Positions 17,158 through 25,481 of a DNA stretch of 50,225 bases are shown piece after piece; the stretch's first letter is position 1; every line of letters begins with the position of its first letter. A model generated the notes under the pieces. That model did no database searches and was not told the origin of the DNA. It was given only the letters and a program-made list of their open reading frames with translations. The DNA lies in assembly GCA_903863845.1 (NCBI GenBank), contig CAIPDP010000012.1:1-50225 (forward strand). Direction: 5' to 3'. Source of the DNA: an uncultured Mucilaginibacter sp. Lineage in GTDB: Bacteria; Bacteroidota; Bacteroidia; Sphingobacteriales; Sphingobacteriaceae. The position numbers were made by a program, and so were the translations under genes.

Positions 17158-20100
17158 TCACATGTTCCTCCTATACTGCCCGCCTACCTCATACAAAGCA
17201 TGCGTGATCTGCCCCAGTGAGCAGTATTTACACACCTCCATCAGTGTTTCAAAAATATTTTCACCGGCGATCGCGGTATGTTGTAACTTTTCAAGCAATG
17301 CAGATGCTTTATCTTCATTCCTGCTTTGAAATGCTGCCAGGGCTGTAATCTGGAATTGCTTTTCTTCTTCAGTAGCCCGAATGACTTCTGACGGGGTAAT
17401 GGTTGGCGAGCCTTTTTTATTAAGGAAAGTGTTTACCCCTACTATAGGGAACTCGCCGGTATGTTTCAGTGTCTCGTAGTAAAGCGACTCCTCCTGTATT
17501 TTGCCACGCTGATACATGGTTTCCATGGCACCCAGAACGCCTCCACGATCGTTAATGCGTTTGAATTCAGCTAAAACTGCATTCTCTACCAGGTCGGTTA
17601 GTTCTTCAATGATGAAAGCGCCCTGTATCGGGTTCTCATTTTTAGCCAGACCAAGTTCCCGGTTGATGATCAATTGTATCGCCATGGCCCTGCGAACAGA
17701 TTCCTCTGTAGGTGTGGTGATCGCCTCGTCATAAGCATTGGTATGAAGCGAGTTGCAATTATCATAAATTGCATACAAAGCCTGCAGCGTAGTGCGGATA
17801 TCGTTAAAATCAATTTCTTGTGCATGTAATGAGCGCCCGCTGGTTTGGATATGGTATTTTAGTTTTTGCGAACGGTCGTTTCCTTTGTATTTATTTTTGA
17901 TGGCTTTGGCCCATACTCTGCGCGCAACGCGACCGATCACCGAATATTCCGGATCGAGGCCATTGGAGAAGAAGAATGACAGGTTAGGTGCAAAATCGTC
18001 AATGTGCATGCCCCGGCTCAGGTAATACTCCACATAGGTAAATCCATTTGACAGTGTAAATGCGAGCTGCGAAATAGGATTAGCCCCCGCCTCGGCAATA
18101 TGATAGCCCGAAATGGATACCGAATAAAAGTTACGTACTTTTTGGTCGATGAAATACTGCTGAACATCACCCATCATCCGTAAGGCAAATTCCGTCGAGA
18201 AGATACAGGTGTTTTGCGCCTGGTCCTCTTTCAATATATCGGCCTGCACAGTACCGCGGACTGTAGAAAGTGCATGAGCTTTTATTTTTTCGTAAACATC
18301 AGCAGGTAAAACCTGGTCGCCGGTAAGACCGAGTAGAAGGAGACCTAAGCCGTTGTTGCCTTTAGGTAGCGACGCCTCACCTAAATCCTCTCCAAAGGAG
18401 AGGACTTTTTCTCCCTTCTCCTTTGGTAGTATGGCCTCACCTAAATCCTCTCCAAAGGAGAGGACTTTTTCTCCCCTCTCCTTTGGAGAGGGGCTGGGGG
18501 TGAGGCTGGATTTCCTGGAATTGACAAAATCCGGCTGTTTGTCAAGTCTTTCCTTTATTGCCTGAATTACTTTTTGGGGATTATTTATTACTTCCTCATT
18601 TGTAAAACGGATCACGTCAAACCCCTCATTGTTCAGTACTATTGTTCTAATCGTATCTTCCTCTGTAGTTAATTGATGATAACCACCATCAACTTCGATA
18701 ACAAGGGCTTTGGGTATACAAACAAAGTCTGCTATGTAGCCATCAATAGCATGTTGTCGCCTGATTTTATAGCCTGTTTGGCTGTTTCTCAGTAACTGCC
18801 ATAAAATATTTTCAGCTTCAGTAGGATTTTGCCTATTTGCAACAGCATTATCTTTAAGTGTTTTCCAAATCTTAGTGTCTGCCGTTTGATAGGCGTAAGG
18901 GCGGGGTTTCCGGTCCGGGGCCTCACCTAAATCCTCTCCAAAGGAGAGGACTTCAACTCCCTCTCCTTTGGAGAGGGTCGGGTTGAGGCGATAAAAAGGC
19001 CGTTCCAACCCCTTATCATCATATACCTCTTTAAACTTCGCCTCCACTAAATGCTCTAAATGATGCTCTTTGATGTATTTCTCGCATTGCTGGTCGATGG
19101 CAGCATTCATGAAATAGCCAAGCAACATGGGTGCCGGACCATTGATGGTCATGGATACTGAAGTTGAGGGACTGCATAGATCAAATCCCGAATAAAGCTT
19201 TTTGGCATCATCAAGGGTAGCGATACTAACGCCTGAGTTACCGATCTTACCATAAATATCAGGCCGGGTATGCGGGTCCTCGCCATAAAGCGTAACCGAA
19301 TCAAATGCCGTTGATAAACGGTGTGCAGGTTGACCCAGTGATACGTAGTGGAAACGTTTGTTAGTGCGCTCAGGTCCCCCTTCGCCGGCAAACATTCGGG
19401 TTGGGTCCTCGCCTTCACGTTTGATCGGGAATACCCCCGCCGCGTACGGAAATTCTCCCGGCAAATTTTCGGTCAGCAGCCAGCGCAGGATATCTCCCCA
19501 GGCTTCATACTTTGGCAGCGAGATCTTGGGTATCTTTAATTGCGACAGCGAAGTATAAAAGAGCGGCTGTTTGATTTCTTTATCACGAACTTTATAGATA
19601 AAGTTTTCTGCTTTATAGGTTTTTACTGTATCCGGCCATTCAGCTAAAAGTCGTTTGCATTCGGGATGCAGGTGTGCTTCCAGGTGTTTGTAAATATCCT
19701 TGAGCGCCAGTTCGGCGGATTTATCCTTTGAAGTCCGTTCAATTAAGACTTCAATTGTTCCCTGTATCTGGTACAGTTGCTGTGCAATTTTGCACTGCTC
19801 ATTTACCCATTCGTCGTAGGTTTTACTGCTTTCAACAATTTCGGCCAGGTACCTTATCCTGTCAGGGGGGATGATGAATTGTTTTTCAGATTCGCCGGAA
19901 TGTATATTGCGTGCACCTGCTGCACCCTCATAAAAATCAACACCCGTTTTTGCATTGATGGTTTTCATCAATGCCTCAAACAAGGTATTCATCCCGGGGT
20001 CGTTGAATTGTGATGCCATCGTGCCGAAAACCGGCAGGTCTTCGTCCCTGGCCTCAAATAACTGGTGATTGCGCTTATATTGCTTGCGTACATCGCGGAT

Positions 20101-21141
20101 AGCATCTAAAGCACCACGTTTGTCAAATTTGTTCAAGGCAACGATATCGGCAAAGTCAAGCATGTCTATCTTTTCCAGCTGGGTTGCTGCTCCAAACTCG
20201 GGCGTCATTACGTAGAGTGAAACATCGCAATAATCTGTGATCATCGTATCGGATTGCCCGATCCCTGATGTCTCCACGATCACCAGGTCGAAACCTGCTG
20301 CCTTACAAATGTCTATCGATTCCTGCACGTATTTTGATAAGGCAAGATTAGCCTGACGGGTAGCAAGCGACCTCATGTACACCCGAGGGCTGTTGATCGC
20401 ATTCATCCGGATGCGGTCGCCGAGCAGGGCACCGCCTGTTTTGCGTTTGGATGGGTCGACCGAGATGATCGCTATTGTTTTATTAGTTTCTTTTAAAAAT
20501 CGTCGTACCAATTCATCAACAAGCGATGATTTGCCTGCGCCTCCGGTACCGGTTATCCCCAATACCGGCGCCTTACCAAAATCCTTTCCTTTGGAGAATG
20601 CCGGGGTAAGGCGATCATTCTCAGCTAAAGTGATCAAAGTTCCAATCGCTTTAGGATCTTTATCTGCCAAATGCTTTAGTTCGCCATTGAGTTGTGTCAC
20701 CGTCGCAAAATCGCACAACTGCATCATCTCATTGATCATGCCCTGCAGCCCCATCCGCCGACCATCATCCGGCGAATAGAGGCGGGTAATGCCATAATCC
20801 TGTAATTCTTTGATCTCCAGTGGCAATATGACACCACCGCCTCCCCCAAATATTTTGATATGACCAGCGCCCTTTTCGGCCAGCAAATCGTGCATATATT
20901 TAAAATATTCAATATGGCCACCCTGGTAAGAGGTTAGTGCGATACCCTGCACATCTTCCTGAATGGCGCAATTGACCACCTCTTCAACCGAACGGTTATG
21001 CCCGAGGTGTATCACTTCGGCACCCGAGGATTGTAGGATACGCCGCATGATATTAATGGTAGCATCATGCCCGTCGAACAGCGAAGCTGCTGTAACAAAG
21101 CGGATCTTGTTTTTAGCCTGGTAGGGAGCGATGGTTTCCAT
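17158..21141 (-). CDS. icmF: fused isobutyryl-CoA mutase IcmF carrying an in-frame nuclease insert
   Basis: A 1327-residue B12-dependent acyl-CoA mutase fused to its own GTPase chaperone. Order: B12-binding domain (about 1-150, with [12 protein letters not shown]), MeaI-type G domain (P-loop [12 protein letters not shown] at about 194-205), linker, then the substrate TIM barrel ([18 protein letters not shown]; later [15 protein letters not shown]). RFHYVS suggests isobutyryl-CoA to n-butyryl-CoA isomerisation rather than methylmalonyl-CoA. IcmF proteins are usually about 1090-1125 residues; the excess is a roughly 205-residue DUF559 insert (about 719-923) in a loop of the barrel, with no frame break. 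A second repeat relic codes for about residues 177-191. Everything beyond the insert is well conserved, so the enzyme is probably active. Confidence 0.92.
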   Translation of the reverse strand: METIAPYQAKNKIRFVTAASLFDGHDATINIMRRILQSSGAEVIHLGHNRSVEEVVNCAIQEDVQGIALTSYQGGHIEYFKYMHDLLAEKGAGHIKIFGGGGGVILPLEIKELQDYGITRLYSPDDGRRMGLQGMINEMMQLCDFATVTQLNGELKHLADKDPKAIGTLITLAENDRLTPAFSKGKDFGKAPVLGITGTGGAGKSSLVDELVRRFLKETNKTIAIISVDPSKRKTGGALLGDRIRMNAINSPRVYMRSLATRQANLALSKYVQESIDICKAAGFDLVIVETSGIGQSDTMITDYCDVSLYVMTPEFGAATQLEKIDMLDFADIVALNKFDKRGALDAIRDVRKQYKRNHQLFEARDEDLPVFGTMASQFNDPGMNTLFEALMKTINAKTGVDFYEGAAGARNIHSGESEKQFIIPPDRIRYLAEIVESSKTYDEWVNEQCKIAQQLYQIQGTIEVLIERTSKDKSAELALKDIYKHLEAHLHPECKRLLAEWPDTVKTYKAENFIYKVRDKEIKQPLFYTSLSQLKIPKISLPKYEAWGDILRWLLTENLPGEFPYAAGVFPIKREGEDPTRMFAGEGGPERTNKRFHYVSLGQPAHRLSTAFDSVTLYGEDPHTRPDIYGKIGNSGVSIATLDDAKKLYSGFDLCSPSTSVSMTINGPAPMLLGYFMNAAIDQQCEKYIKEHHLEHLVEAKFKEVYDDKGLERPFYRLNPTLSKGEGVEVLSFGEDLGEAPDRKPRPYAYQTADTKIWKTLKDNAVANRQNPTEAENILWQLLRNSQTGYKIRRQHAIDGYIADFVCIPKALVIEVDGGYHQLTTEEDTIRTIVLNNEGFDVIRFTNEEVINNPQKVIQAIKERLDKQPDFVNSRKSSLTPSPSPKERGEKVLSFGEDLGEAILPKEKGEKVLSFGEDLGEASLPKGNNGLGLLLLGLTGDQVLPADVYEKIKAHALSTVRGTVQADILKEDQAQNTCIFSTEFALRMMGDVQQYFIDQKVRNFYSVSISGYHIAEAGANPISQLAFTLSNGFTYVEYYLSRGMHIDDFAPNLSFFFSNGLDPEYSVIGRVARRVWAKAIKNKYKGNDRSQKLKYHIQTSGRSLHAQEIDFNDIRTTLQALYAIYDNCNSLHTNAYDEAITTPTEESVRRAMAIQLIINRELGLAKNENPIQGAFIIEELTDLVENAVLAEFKRINDRGGVLGAMETMYQRGKIQEESLYYETLKHTGEFPIVGVNTFLNKKGSPTITPSEVIRATEEEKQFQITALAAFQSRNEDKASALLEKLQHTAIAGENIFETLMEVCKYCSLGQITHALYEVGGQYRRNM
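18374..18433. repeat. palindromic unit A (truncated), icmF insert
   Basis: Starts with GCCTCACCTAAATCC, contains CTCTCCAAAGGAGAG, but stops after CTCCTTTGGTAG and lacks the GGTGAGGC end. It is directly followed by unit B, giving a 60-bp tandem step. Its end (CCTTTGGTAGTATG) resembles the host sequence on its outer side (CCTTTAGGTAGCGAC), which could reflect target choice or a recombination join. Confidence 0.85.
18434..18506. repeat. palindromic unit B (complete), icmF insert
   Basis: A 73-bp unit with terminal inverted repeats GCCTCACC (18434-18441) and GGTGAGGC (18499-18506) and two internal palindromes, CTCTCCAAAGGAGAG and CTCTCCTTTGGAGAG. It is open in one frame on each strand; on the minus strand it reads [20 protein letters not shown]. 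Confidence 0.9.
18920..18989. repeat. palindromic unit C (complete), icmF insert
   Basis: A 70-bp unit on the N-terminal side of the nuclease: GCCTCACC (18920-18927) and GGTTGAGGC (18981-18989) as slightly diverged ends, with the same two internal palindromes. In the icmF frame it reads [19 protein letters not shown]. It has the same orientation as unit B. Confidence 0.9.
20569..20613. repeat. 45-bp relic of the same palindromic family inside icmF
   Basis: Perfect 9-bp terminal inverted repeats CGCCTTACC (20569-20577) and GGTAAGGCG (20605-20613) enclose AAATCCTTTCCTTTGGAGA, matching the core of the units at 18.4-19.0 kb. The length is a multiple of three. It encodes about residues 177-191 ([15 protein letters not shown]), which resembles the [11 protein letters not shown]...SFGEDLGEA reading of the full unit. 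It lies in the variable linker just before the P-loop of the G domain. Confidence 0.7.
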
Positions 21142-21157
21142 TGGAGGGATTTTACCA

Positions 21158-21196
21158 CAAAACTAAGCAAAATGTTCTGTTGCTATGCCTGCATAG
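21158..21196 (-). promoter_or_regulatory. icmF promoter with inverted repeat
   Basis: On the minus strand TAGTTTTG (21165-21158) fits the TANNTTTG -7 consensus, 17 bp before the icmF ATG. A CTATGC-CT-GCATAG inverted repeat (21183-21196) covers the expected -33 region and could be an operator, for instance for a regulator of acyl-CoA metabolism. Confidence 0.42.
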
Positions 21197-21261
21197 TTTT
21201 AGGTAATCGCCTGCAACGAAAATTGGTATCCGGGGGTATGCTATTGTTAAAACAATTTGAC

Positions 21262-21606
21262 TTACAAAGATGCTCCCGGCGGCAGTTTAAGCGGGTCGGT
21301 CGTTTGTGGCAGGATATAAGCCCGATCGATAGCTTCGGTGATTACCAGATAATAGTCTTTGGGTTGATTCTGATCATTAACGGGTTTGTTGTTGATAACA
21401 GCTTGTGCGGCCGCGCCGGCATCGCTGTAAATACTGCCCAATGCTGCTGTGGAAGTACGATCATATTCTCCGGGGGGTAGGTCGTGCCAAACGCCGCAAT
21501 AATTGATGACCTGGTAAAATTCGCGGTCGCGCATTTCCTGGTGTAAAAGGTCATAGTCGGAACTGTCGGGGTTAACTAATTCAAGCCTTGTTGTGTAGGT
21601 TGCCAT
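21262..21606 (-). CDS. GhoS/DUF2622-like protein
   Basis: A 114-residue cytoplasmic protein, start at ATG 21606 (MATYTTRLELVNPDSSDYDL); the longer frame upstream looks non-coding. The opening beta strand (YTTRLELV), SDYDLLHQEMRDREFYQVI and the LPPGEYDR block fit the DUF2622 family, which includes GhoS, the antitoxin RNase of the type V GhoT/GhoS system. Assignment is from memory of the family pattern. No small hydrophobic GhoT-like toxin is visible next to it, so a toxin-antitoxin role is not supported here; many DUF2622 members have unknown roles. Confidence 0.6.
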   Translation of the reverse strand: MATYTTRLELVNPDSSDYDLLHQEMRDREFYQVINYCGVWHDLPPGEYDRTSTAALGSIYSDAGAAAQAVINNKPVNDQNQPKDYYLVITEAIDRAYILPQTTDPLKLPPGASL

Positions 21607-21748
21607 TGTTTTGATTGATTTGATGAGTATCCAAAGGTGTATAGAATATATGAACATCGAGTCGGTGTTATCACTGAATTTGTTGCGTAAAAACACGTTA
21701 GCATGATAAGGATGGGGCTGGTTTAGCGTCGGTCTGAGCGTAAATGCC

Positions 21749-21756
21749 TATCTTTA
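21749..21756 (+). promoter_or_regulatory. possible -7 element for the radical SAM gene
   Basis: TATCTTTA resembles TANNTTTG and lies 58 bp upstream of the GTG start at 21814. A TTTA at about 23 bp upstream may be the -33 partner. Weak evidence. Confidence 0.3.
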
Positions 21757-21813
21757 CACCCGAAATCGGTGAAATCATTTTTGGAATATCGGTGAATTCA
21801 AAAAATCAAATCT

Positions 21814-22755
21814 GTGGAATCACTCTTGCAACAGGGAATAAAAGGCTACAATAATTACGGGGCATGGCTGCGCGAAAAATACAAAGGCGAGCGCGTGTTC
21901 AAGGTTATCGTAGATGGCGGATTTACCTGTCCGAACCGGGATGGATCCAAAGGTTATGGCGGCTGTACCTATTGCAATGTTGATTCTTTTACACCAAGCG
22001 TATCACGAAACGAGCCTAATCTGCGCGAACAGGTTATTCAAGGTATGGAGCGTGCTGTAAAAGGCAATAAAGCAGATAAATTCATCATTTACTTTCAGCC
22101 CAATACCAATACTTATGCACCCGCGCATTACCTTAAAATGCTGTATGATGAGGCGCTTAGTATCAATACCGAAAATATTGTCGGCCTTTCTGTTGGCACA
22201 CGTCCGGATTGTATCGATGCTGAAAAAATAGCCCTGCTCGAAAGTTACACCGACCGTTTTGATGTCGACCTGGAAATGGGTATGGAATCGATCTATAACG
22301 AAACGCTGGGGCAGATTAACCGCGGCTGTACACATGACGACCTGGTGAATACACTTGGCCTATTAAAAAATAGCAAGCTTGATGTTTGTGTGCATACCAT
22401 ATTTGGTTTTCCCTGGGAAACGAAGGAAATGATGCTGCAATATGCTGCCGAGATCAACCGCTTTCCGCAAATCAAATTTGTTAAATTCCATCACCTGCAC
22501 ATCGTTGAGGGTTCAGTAATGGGTGTTAAATATAAACGCGAACCTTTTAAACTGTTTACTTTGCCCGAATATGCCAATTTTCTTTGTGAATTTCTACCCC
22601 TCGTACGCCCCGATGTTGTGATCCAGCGCCTATTCGGACTCTCAGATATGGACCTGCTCATTGCACCCAATTGGGGATTGAAAAAATCCGAGATACAGCA
22701 CTTTATTGATAAGACGATTGCGGATAGGGGTGTGATACAGGGCTCGGCCCTTTGA
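21814..22755 (+). CDS. TIGR01212 family radical SAM protein (YhcC-like)
   Basis: A 313-residue radical SAM enzyme. The cluster-binding cysteines are C39, C51 and C54 in CPNRDGSKGYGGCTYC, the long-spaced variant typical of the YhcC/TIGR01212 group. YFQPNTNTYAP, GLSVGTRPDCID and DLEMGMESIYNETLGQINRG are further family blocks. Members are found in most bacteria; their reaction is not firmly established, with a role in tRNA or translation-related modification suggested. The start is a GTG at 21814; no ATG is available before the conserved region. It stands alone, with a 164-bp gap before the acyltransferase operon. Confidence 0.92.
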   Translation: MESLLQQGIKGYNNYGAWLREKYKGERVFKVIVDGGFTCPNRDGSKGYGGCTYCNVDSFTPSVSRNEPNLREQVIQGMERAVKGNKADKFIIYFQPNTNTYAPAHYLKMLYDEALSINTENIVGLSVGTRPDCIDAEKIALLESYTDRFDVDLEMGMESIYNETLGQINRGCTHDDLVNTLGLLKNSKLDVCVHTIFGFPWETKEMMLQYAAEINRFPQIKFVKFHHLHIVEGSVMGVKYKREPFKLFTLPEYANFLCEFLPLVRPDVVIQRLFGLSDMDLLIAPNWGLKKSEIQHFIDKTIADRGVIQGSAL

Positions 22756-22919
22756 TCAAAATTTCCAACGCTTCGTTCATCTTTTTTTATCAAATTTAAT
22801 CGCCACCCGCCCCGCACAATCCACCTCGCTTTAAGATAATTTATTTATTATTGTTTAAAATTCTCCTGAAATCAAACCAAAAGGTAAAAGGGACGTAAAA
22901 CGCGATAAAGCAATAAATT

Positions 22920-24125
22920 TTGTCACAGCGAGCGCAGCAAAATTATATACCCGCACTTACAGGTGTCCGCGCATTAGCAGCCTACCTGGTATTCATTTCA
23001 CATTATGAATATACATTCGACAAAAGTTTCCCGCATTTTATCCAGCGTTTTTTCTTTGAATTTCACATCGGCGTAACCATTTTTTTTGTGTTATCCGGAT
23101 TTTTGATCGCTTTCAGGTATTACGATAATTTTCAGCTGACCAAAGACTGGTTCAAACAATACCTCAAAAACCGGGTAGCCCGCATTTATCCTATGTATTT
23201 TCTGATAACTGCAGGGGCATTCATTACCTATTTTTTTACCCGTGACCCTTCAGTTATTCAAGGTTTTCCGAGCGCTATAGGCTTGTTCTTTATGCATATC
23301 ACTTTTGTGCGGGGCTTTTTCTATAACCTGGTTTTTACAGGCGTTGCGCAAGGCTGGTCGCTTACTGTTGAAGAGTGTTTTTACTTTTCGGCACCGATCA
23401 TTTTTTATATCATACATCGCTATGGCAAATATTACCTGCAGATACTTTCTATTACCGGCTTTGGCTTTTTAATGGTATTGCTGTTTCGCAATGTCGACTG
23501 GTATGGCTTTTTTGGGAATTTTACCTTTATGATGCTGTATACCTTTTTCGGGCGATGCTTCGAGTTCTTTGTTGGTATCAAACTGGCATTGATGATCAGG
23601 CAGCAGGGATTTCATCGCAATAATAAATTGAAGTTTACCTATATCGGCTTTTTCCTCATTTTCTTTTGTATTTGGCTGATGTCGCTGTTGCCGGTTCCGC
23701 AGGGATGGACAGCCGGATTGCACAATCCATTGGGCATTATCGTTAATAATTACCTTCTTTCTATTTCGATCGCGACTTTCTTTTACGGCCTCATTACAGA
23801 ATCGACGGGTATGAAGAAAGTTTTAGCAACGCCATTTGTTGAATTGTTAGGTAAAAGCTCCTACATTTTTTACCTTATTCATCTTGGGTATATTTATGGA
23901 TTTATTTATAAAGCAACCAACTGGTTGAACGATAAAACATTTACTTTGTATGACAAATGGAATGTCGACTGGCACTCGCCCTTTGAGTACGAATGGCTGA
24001 ACATTATATACTCATTTATACTATTGAATGTGGTGTCTGTAATTTTATTTAAATTTATTGAGGAACCTTTTAATCTTTTTATCCGTAAATCGGATTTCCT
24101 GATAAAGGCTAAACAAAAGCAATAA
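22920..24125 (+). CDS. acyltransferase 3 family protein (OafA/YrhL-like)
   Basis: A 401-residue integral membrane O-acyltransferase with about ten membrane helices. The family hallmarks are at the N-terminus: IPALTGVRALAAYLVFISHYE (helix 1 with the catalytic-type His), then FHIGVTIFFVLSGFLIAFRY and NRVARIYPMYFL. Such proteins acylate surface sugars or lipids using acyl-CoA. The start is unusual: TTG at 22920, because an in-frame TAA lies at 22914-22916, only ATT at 22917 comes between, and the next Met is deep in the protein. It is followed 6 bp later by an acetyl-esterase gene. Confidence 0.9.
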   Translation: MSQRAQQNYIPALTGVRALAAYLVFISHYEYTFDKSFPHFIQRFFFEFHIGVTIFFVLSGFLIAFRYYDNFQLTKDWFKQYLKNRVARIYPMYFLITAGAFITYFFTRDPSVIQGFPSAIGLFFMHITFVRGFFYNLVFTGVAQGWSLTVEECFYFSAPIIFYIIHRYGKYYLQILSITGFGFLMVLLFRNVDWYGFFGNFTFMMLYTFFGRCFEFFVGIKLALMIRQQGFHRNNKLKFTYIGFFLIFFCIWLMSLLPVPQGWTAGLHNPLGIIVNNYLLSISIATFFYGLITESTGMKKVLATPFVELLGKSSYIFYLIHLGYIYGFIYKATNWLNDKTFTLYDKWNVDWHSPFEYEWLNIIYSFILLNVVSVILFKFIEEPFNLFIRKSDFLIKAKQKQ

Positions 24126-24131
24126 ACTGGC

Positions 24132-25472
24132 ATGCTCAAATTATCAAAATATAGCACCAACAAATACCCTTGCCGGGTGCTTATGTTGATGTTAATTTTA
24201 CCATTAATGTCGGCCTCATTGGCTCGGGCTCAGGCAACAAAGCCGGCTGCAACTGAAAGTGACGTTAGTACAGAAGTTGTGGCCCACGACGGCGATGCAA
24301 TTTTTAGCAGTCATGCATCTTTTACTTTCTCAGTAAAAAACAGGTTGGATGCTGAACAATCGGGTACCGTTAGTTACCTTGTAACTACTGAAAAAGGCGA
24401 GCGGGTAGCAGAAAAGCGGGTCAATGTAAACATCGGAGCCTACGCTAATAAGGATGTCGACTTTGATGTTCCGGCGCTTGCTCCGGGTTTTTATAAGATC
24501 AATTTCATGATCAATGTGTCTGATTATGACGATACCTCCATCCGTGCATTCGGTATCAGACCGAAAGAGATTCAATCGCAATATGCGCGCCCTGCCGATT
24601 TTGATGATTTTTGGCAAAAGGCTAAGGACGACCTGGCAAAAGTGAAACCCAATTTTAAATTGACTCCGGTACCGAAAAAAAGTACTACCGACAGGAATGT
24701 TTTTGAGATTCAAATGCAGTCGCTGGATAATTATACGATCAAAGGCTGGTTAACCGTACCTAAAACTAAAAACCCTCACCGAAAGTTTGCAGTATTGCTG
24801 GGTTTGCCCGGTTATCAGGTAGATCTCGATCCTATTGTCGGTTCAGACGATGACCTTGCAATTATAACATTAAATACCCGTGGGCAAGGTACAAGTCGCG
24901 GCCCGATTGATACCCGTCGCGATGAATTTATATCTTATAAACTCGAAGATAAAGAACGGTATGTAATGCGCGGTGTGATCATGGATTGCGTGCGTGCCAT
25001 TGATTTTGTGTACTCACAGCCAAATCTGATCCACGACAATATCCTTGTTTCCGGAGGCAGCATGGGCGGTTACCTTGCGCTGGCAGTTGCCGGGTTGGAC
25101 AAGCGCGTTAACCTCTGTTCGGCTCAGAATCCAATTTTATGCGATATCCGTGGTTTGGTCAATGAGGTCGACTGGCCAATTACCAGTATAAAAAAATATG
25201 TCGCTACCCAGCCTGGTTTAACGTTGGATAAGGCGCTGAGTAACCTTGACTATTACGATGGGAAAAACTTTGCACAAAATATCAATTGTTCAACCCTGAT
25301 CGGTATTGGTCTGCTTGATCCGTTTGCACCGCCAAATAACGAATATGCCACATTTAACCTGATACCCGGTAAAAAGAAGATAATGGTGTTTAAGAACCTT
25401 GGACATGAGATTAGTGGTAAATATAAAGAATGGGAAGGTCGCTGGATGCGTGATACTTTTGCACTATTTTAA
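24132..25472 (+). CDS. secreted acetyl xylan esterase-type alpha/beta hydrolase
   Basis: A 446-residue exported hydrolase: signal peptide to about residue 35, an N-terminal beta-sandwich (about 40-135, FSVKNRLDAEQSGTVSYLV), and an AXE1 domain. The nucleophile elbow GGSMGG carries Ser at about residue 310; the triad is completed by Asp in GIGLLDPFAPP and His in NLGHEISGKY. AXE1 enzymes remove acetyl groups from xylan and other sugars. The position directly after an O-acyltransferase and before an outer-membrane barrel suggests a role in glycan acetyl turnover, but this is inference. Confidence 0.9.
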   Translation: MLKLSKYSTNKYPCRVLMLMLILPLMSASLARAQATKPAATESDVSTEVVAHDGDAIFSSHASFTFSVKNRLDAEQSGTVSYLVTTEKGERVAEKRVNVNIGAYANKDVDFDVPALAPGFYKINFMINVSDYDDTSIRAFGIRPKEIQSQYARPADFDDFWQKAKDDLAKVKPNFKLTPVPKKSTTDRNVFEIQMQSLDNYTIKGWLTVPKTKNPHRKFAVLLGLPGYQVDLDPIVGSDDDLAIITLNTRGQGTSRGPIDTRRDEFISYKLEDKERYVMRGVIMDCVRAIDFVYSQPNLIHDNILVSGGSMGGYLALAVAGLDKRVNLCSAQNPILCDIRGLVNEVDWPITSIKKYVATQPGLTLDKALSNLDYYDGKNFAQNINCSTLIGIGLLDPFAPPNNEYATFNLIPGKKKIMVFKNLGHEISGKYKEWEGRWMRDTFALF

Positions 25473-25481
25473 AGGACGATC

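Larger units (their letters stand above)
18374..18989 (-). mobile_element. palindrome-flanked DUF559 endonuclease element nested in icmF
   Basis: An in-frame block inside icmF. Three palindromic repeat units (18374-18433, 18434-18506, 18920-18989) bracket 413 bp coding for a complete DUF559/Vsr-like nuclease domain. Catalytic residues of the PD-(D/E)XK fold remain: Glu in NPTEAE (about 775-777), Asp805 in YIADFVC, and E816/D818 in VIEVDGGYH. The insert has no methionine, so translation from an internal ATG is impossible. No splicing (Hint) motifs are present, so it is not an intein. The host empty site can be read as RPFY...[10 protein letters not shown]. The mobility is inferred from structure; the nuclease domain itself is clear. 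Confidence 0.82.

Noticed and set aside
18353-18565. Plus-strand open frame over the repeat units ([14 protein letters not shown])
   Set aside because: It exists because the palindromic unit is open on both strands; it is antisense to icmF and has no domain.
20375-20779. 134-residue plus-strand frame rich in Ser and Arg
   Set aside because: Antisense shadow of the highly conserved G domain of icmF.
17158-21141. The nuclease segment in icmF as an intein or self-splicing intron
   Set aside because: No Hint-domain N- or C-terminal splice motifs (no Cys/Ser start, no terminal HN-C/S/T) and no intron-like structure; the frame is simply continuous.
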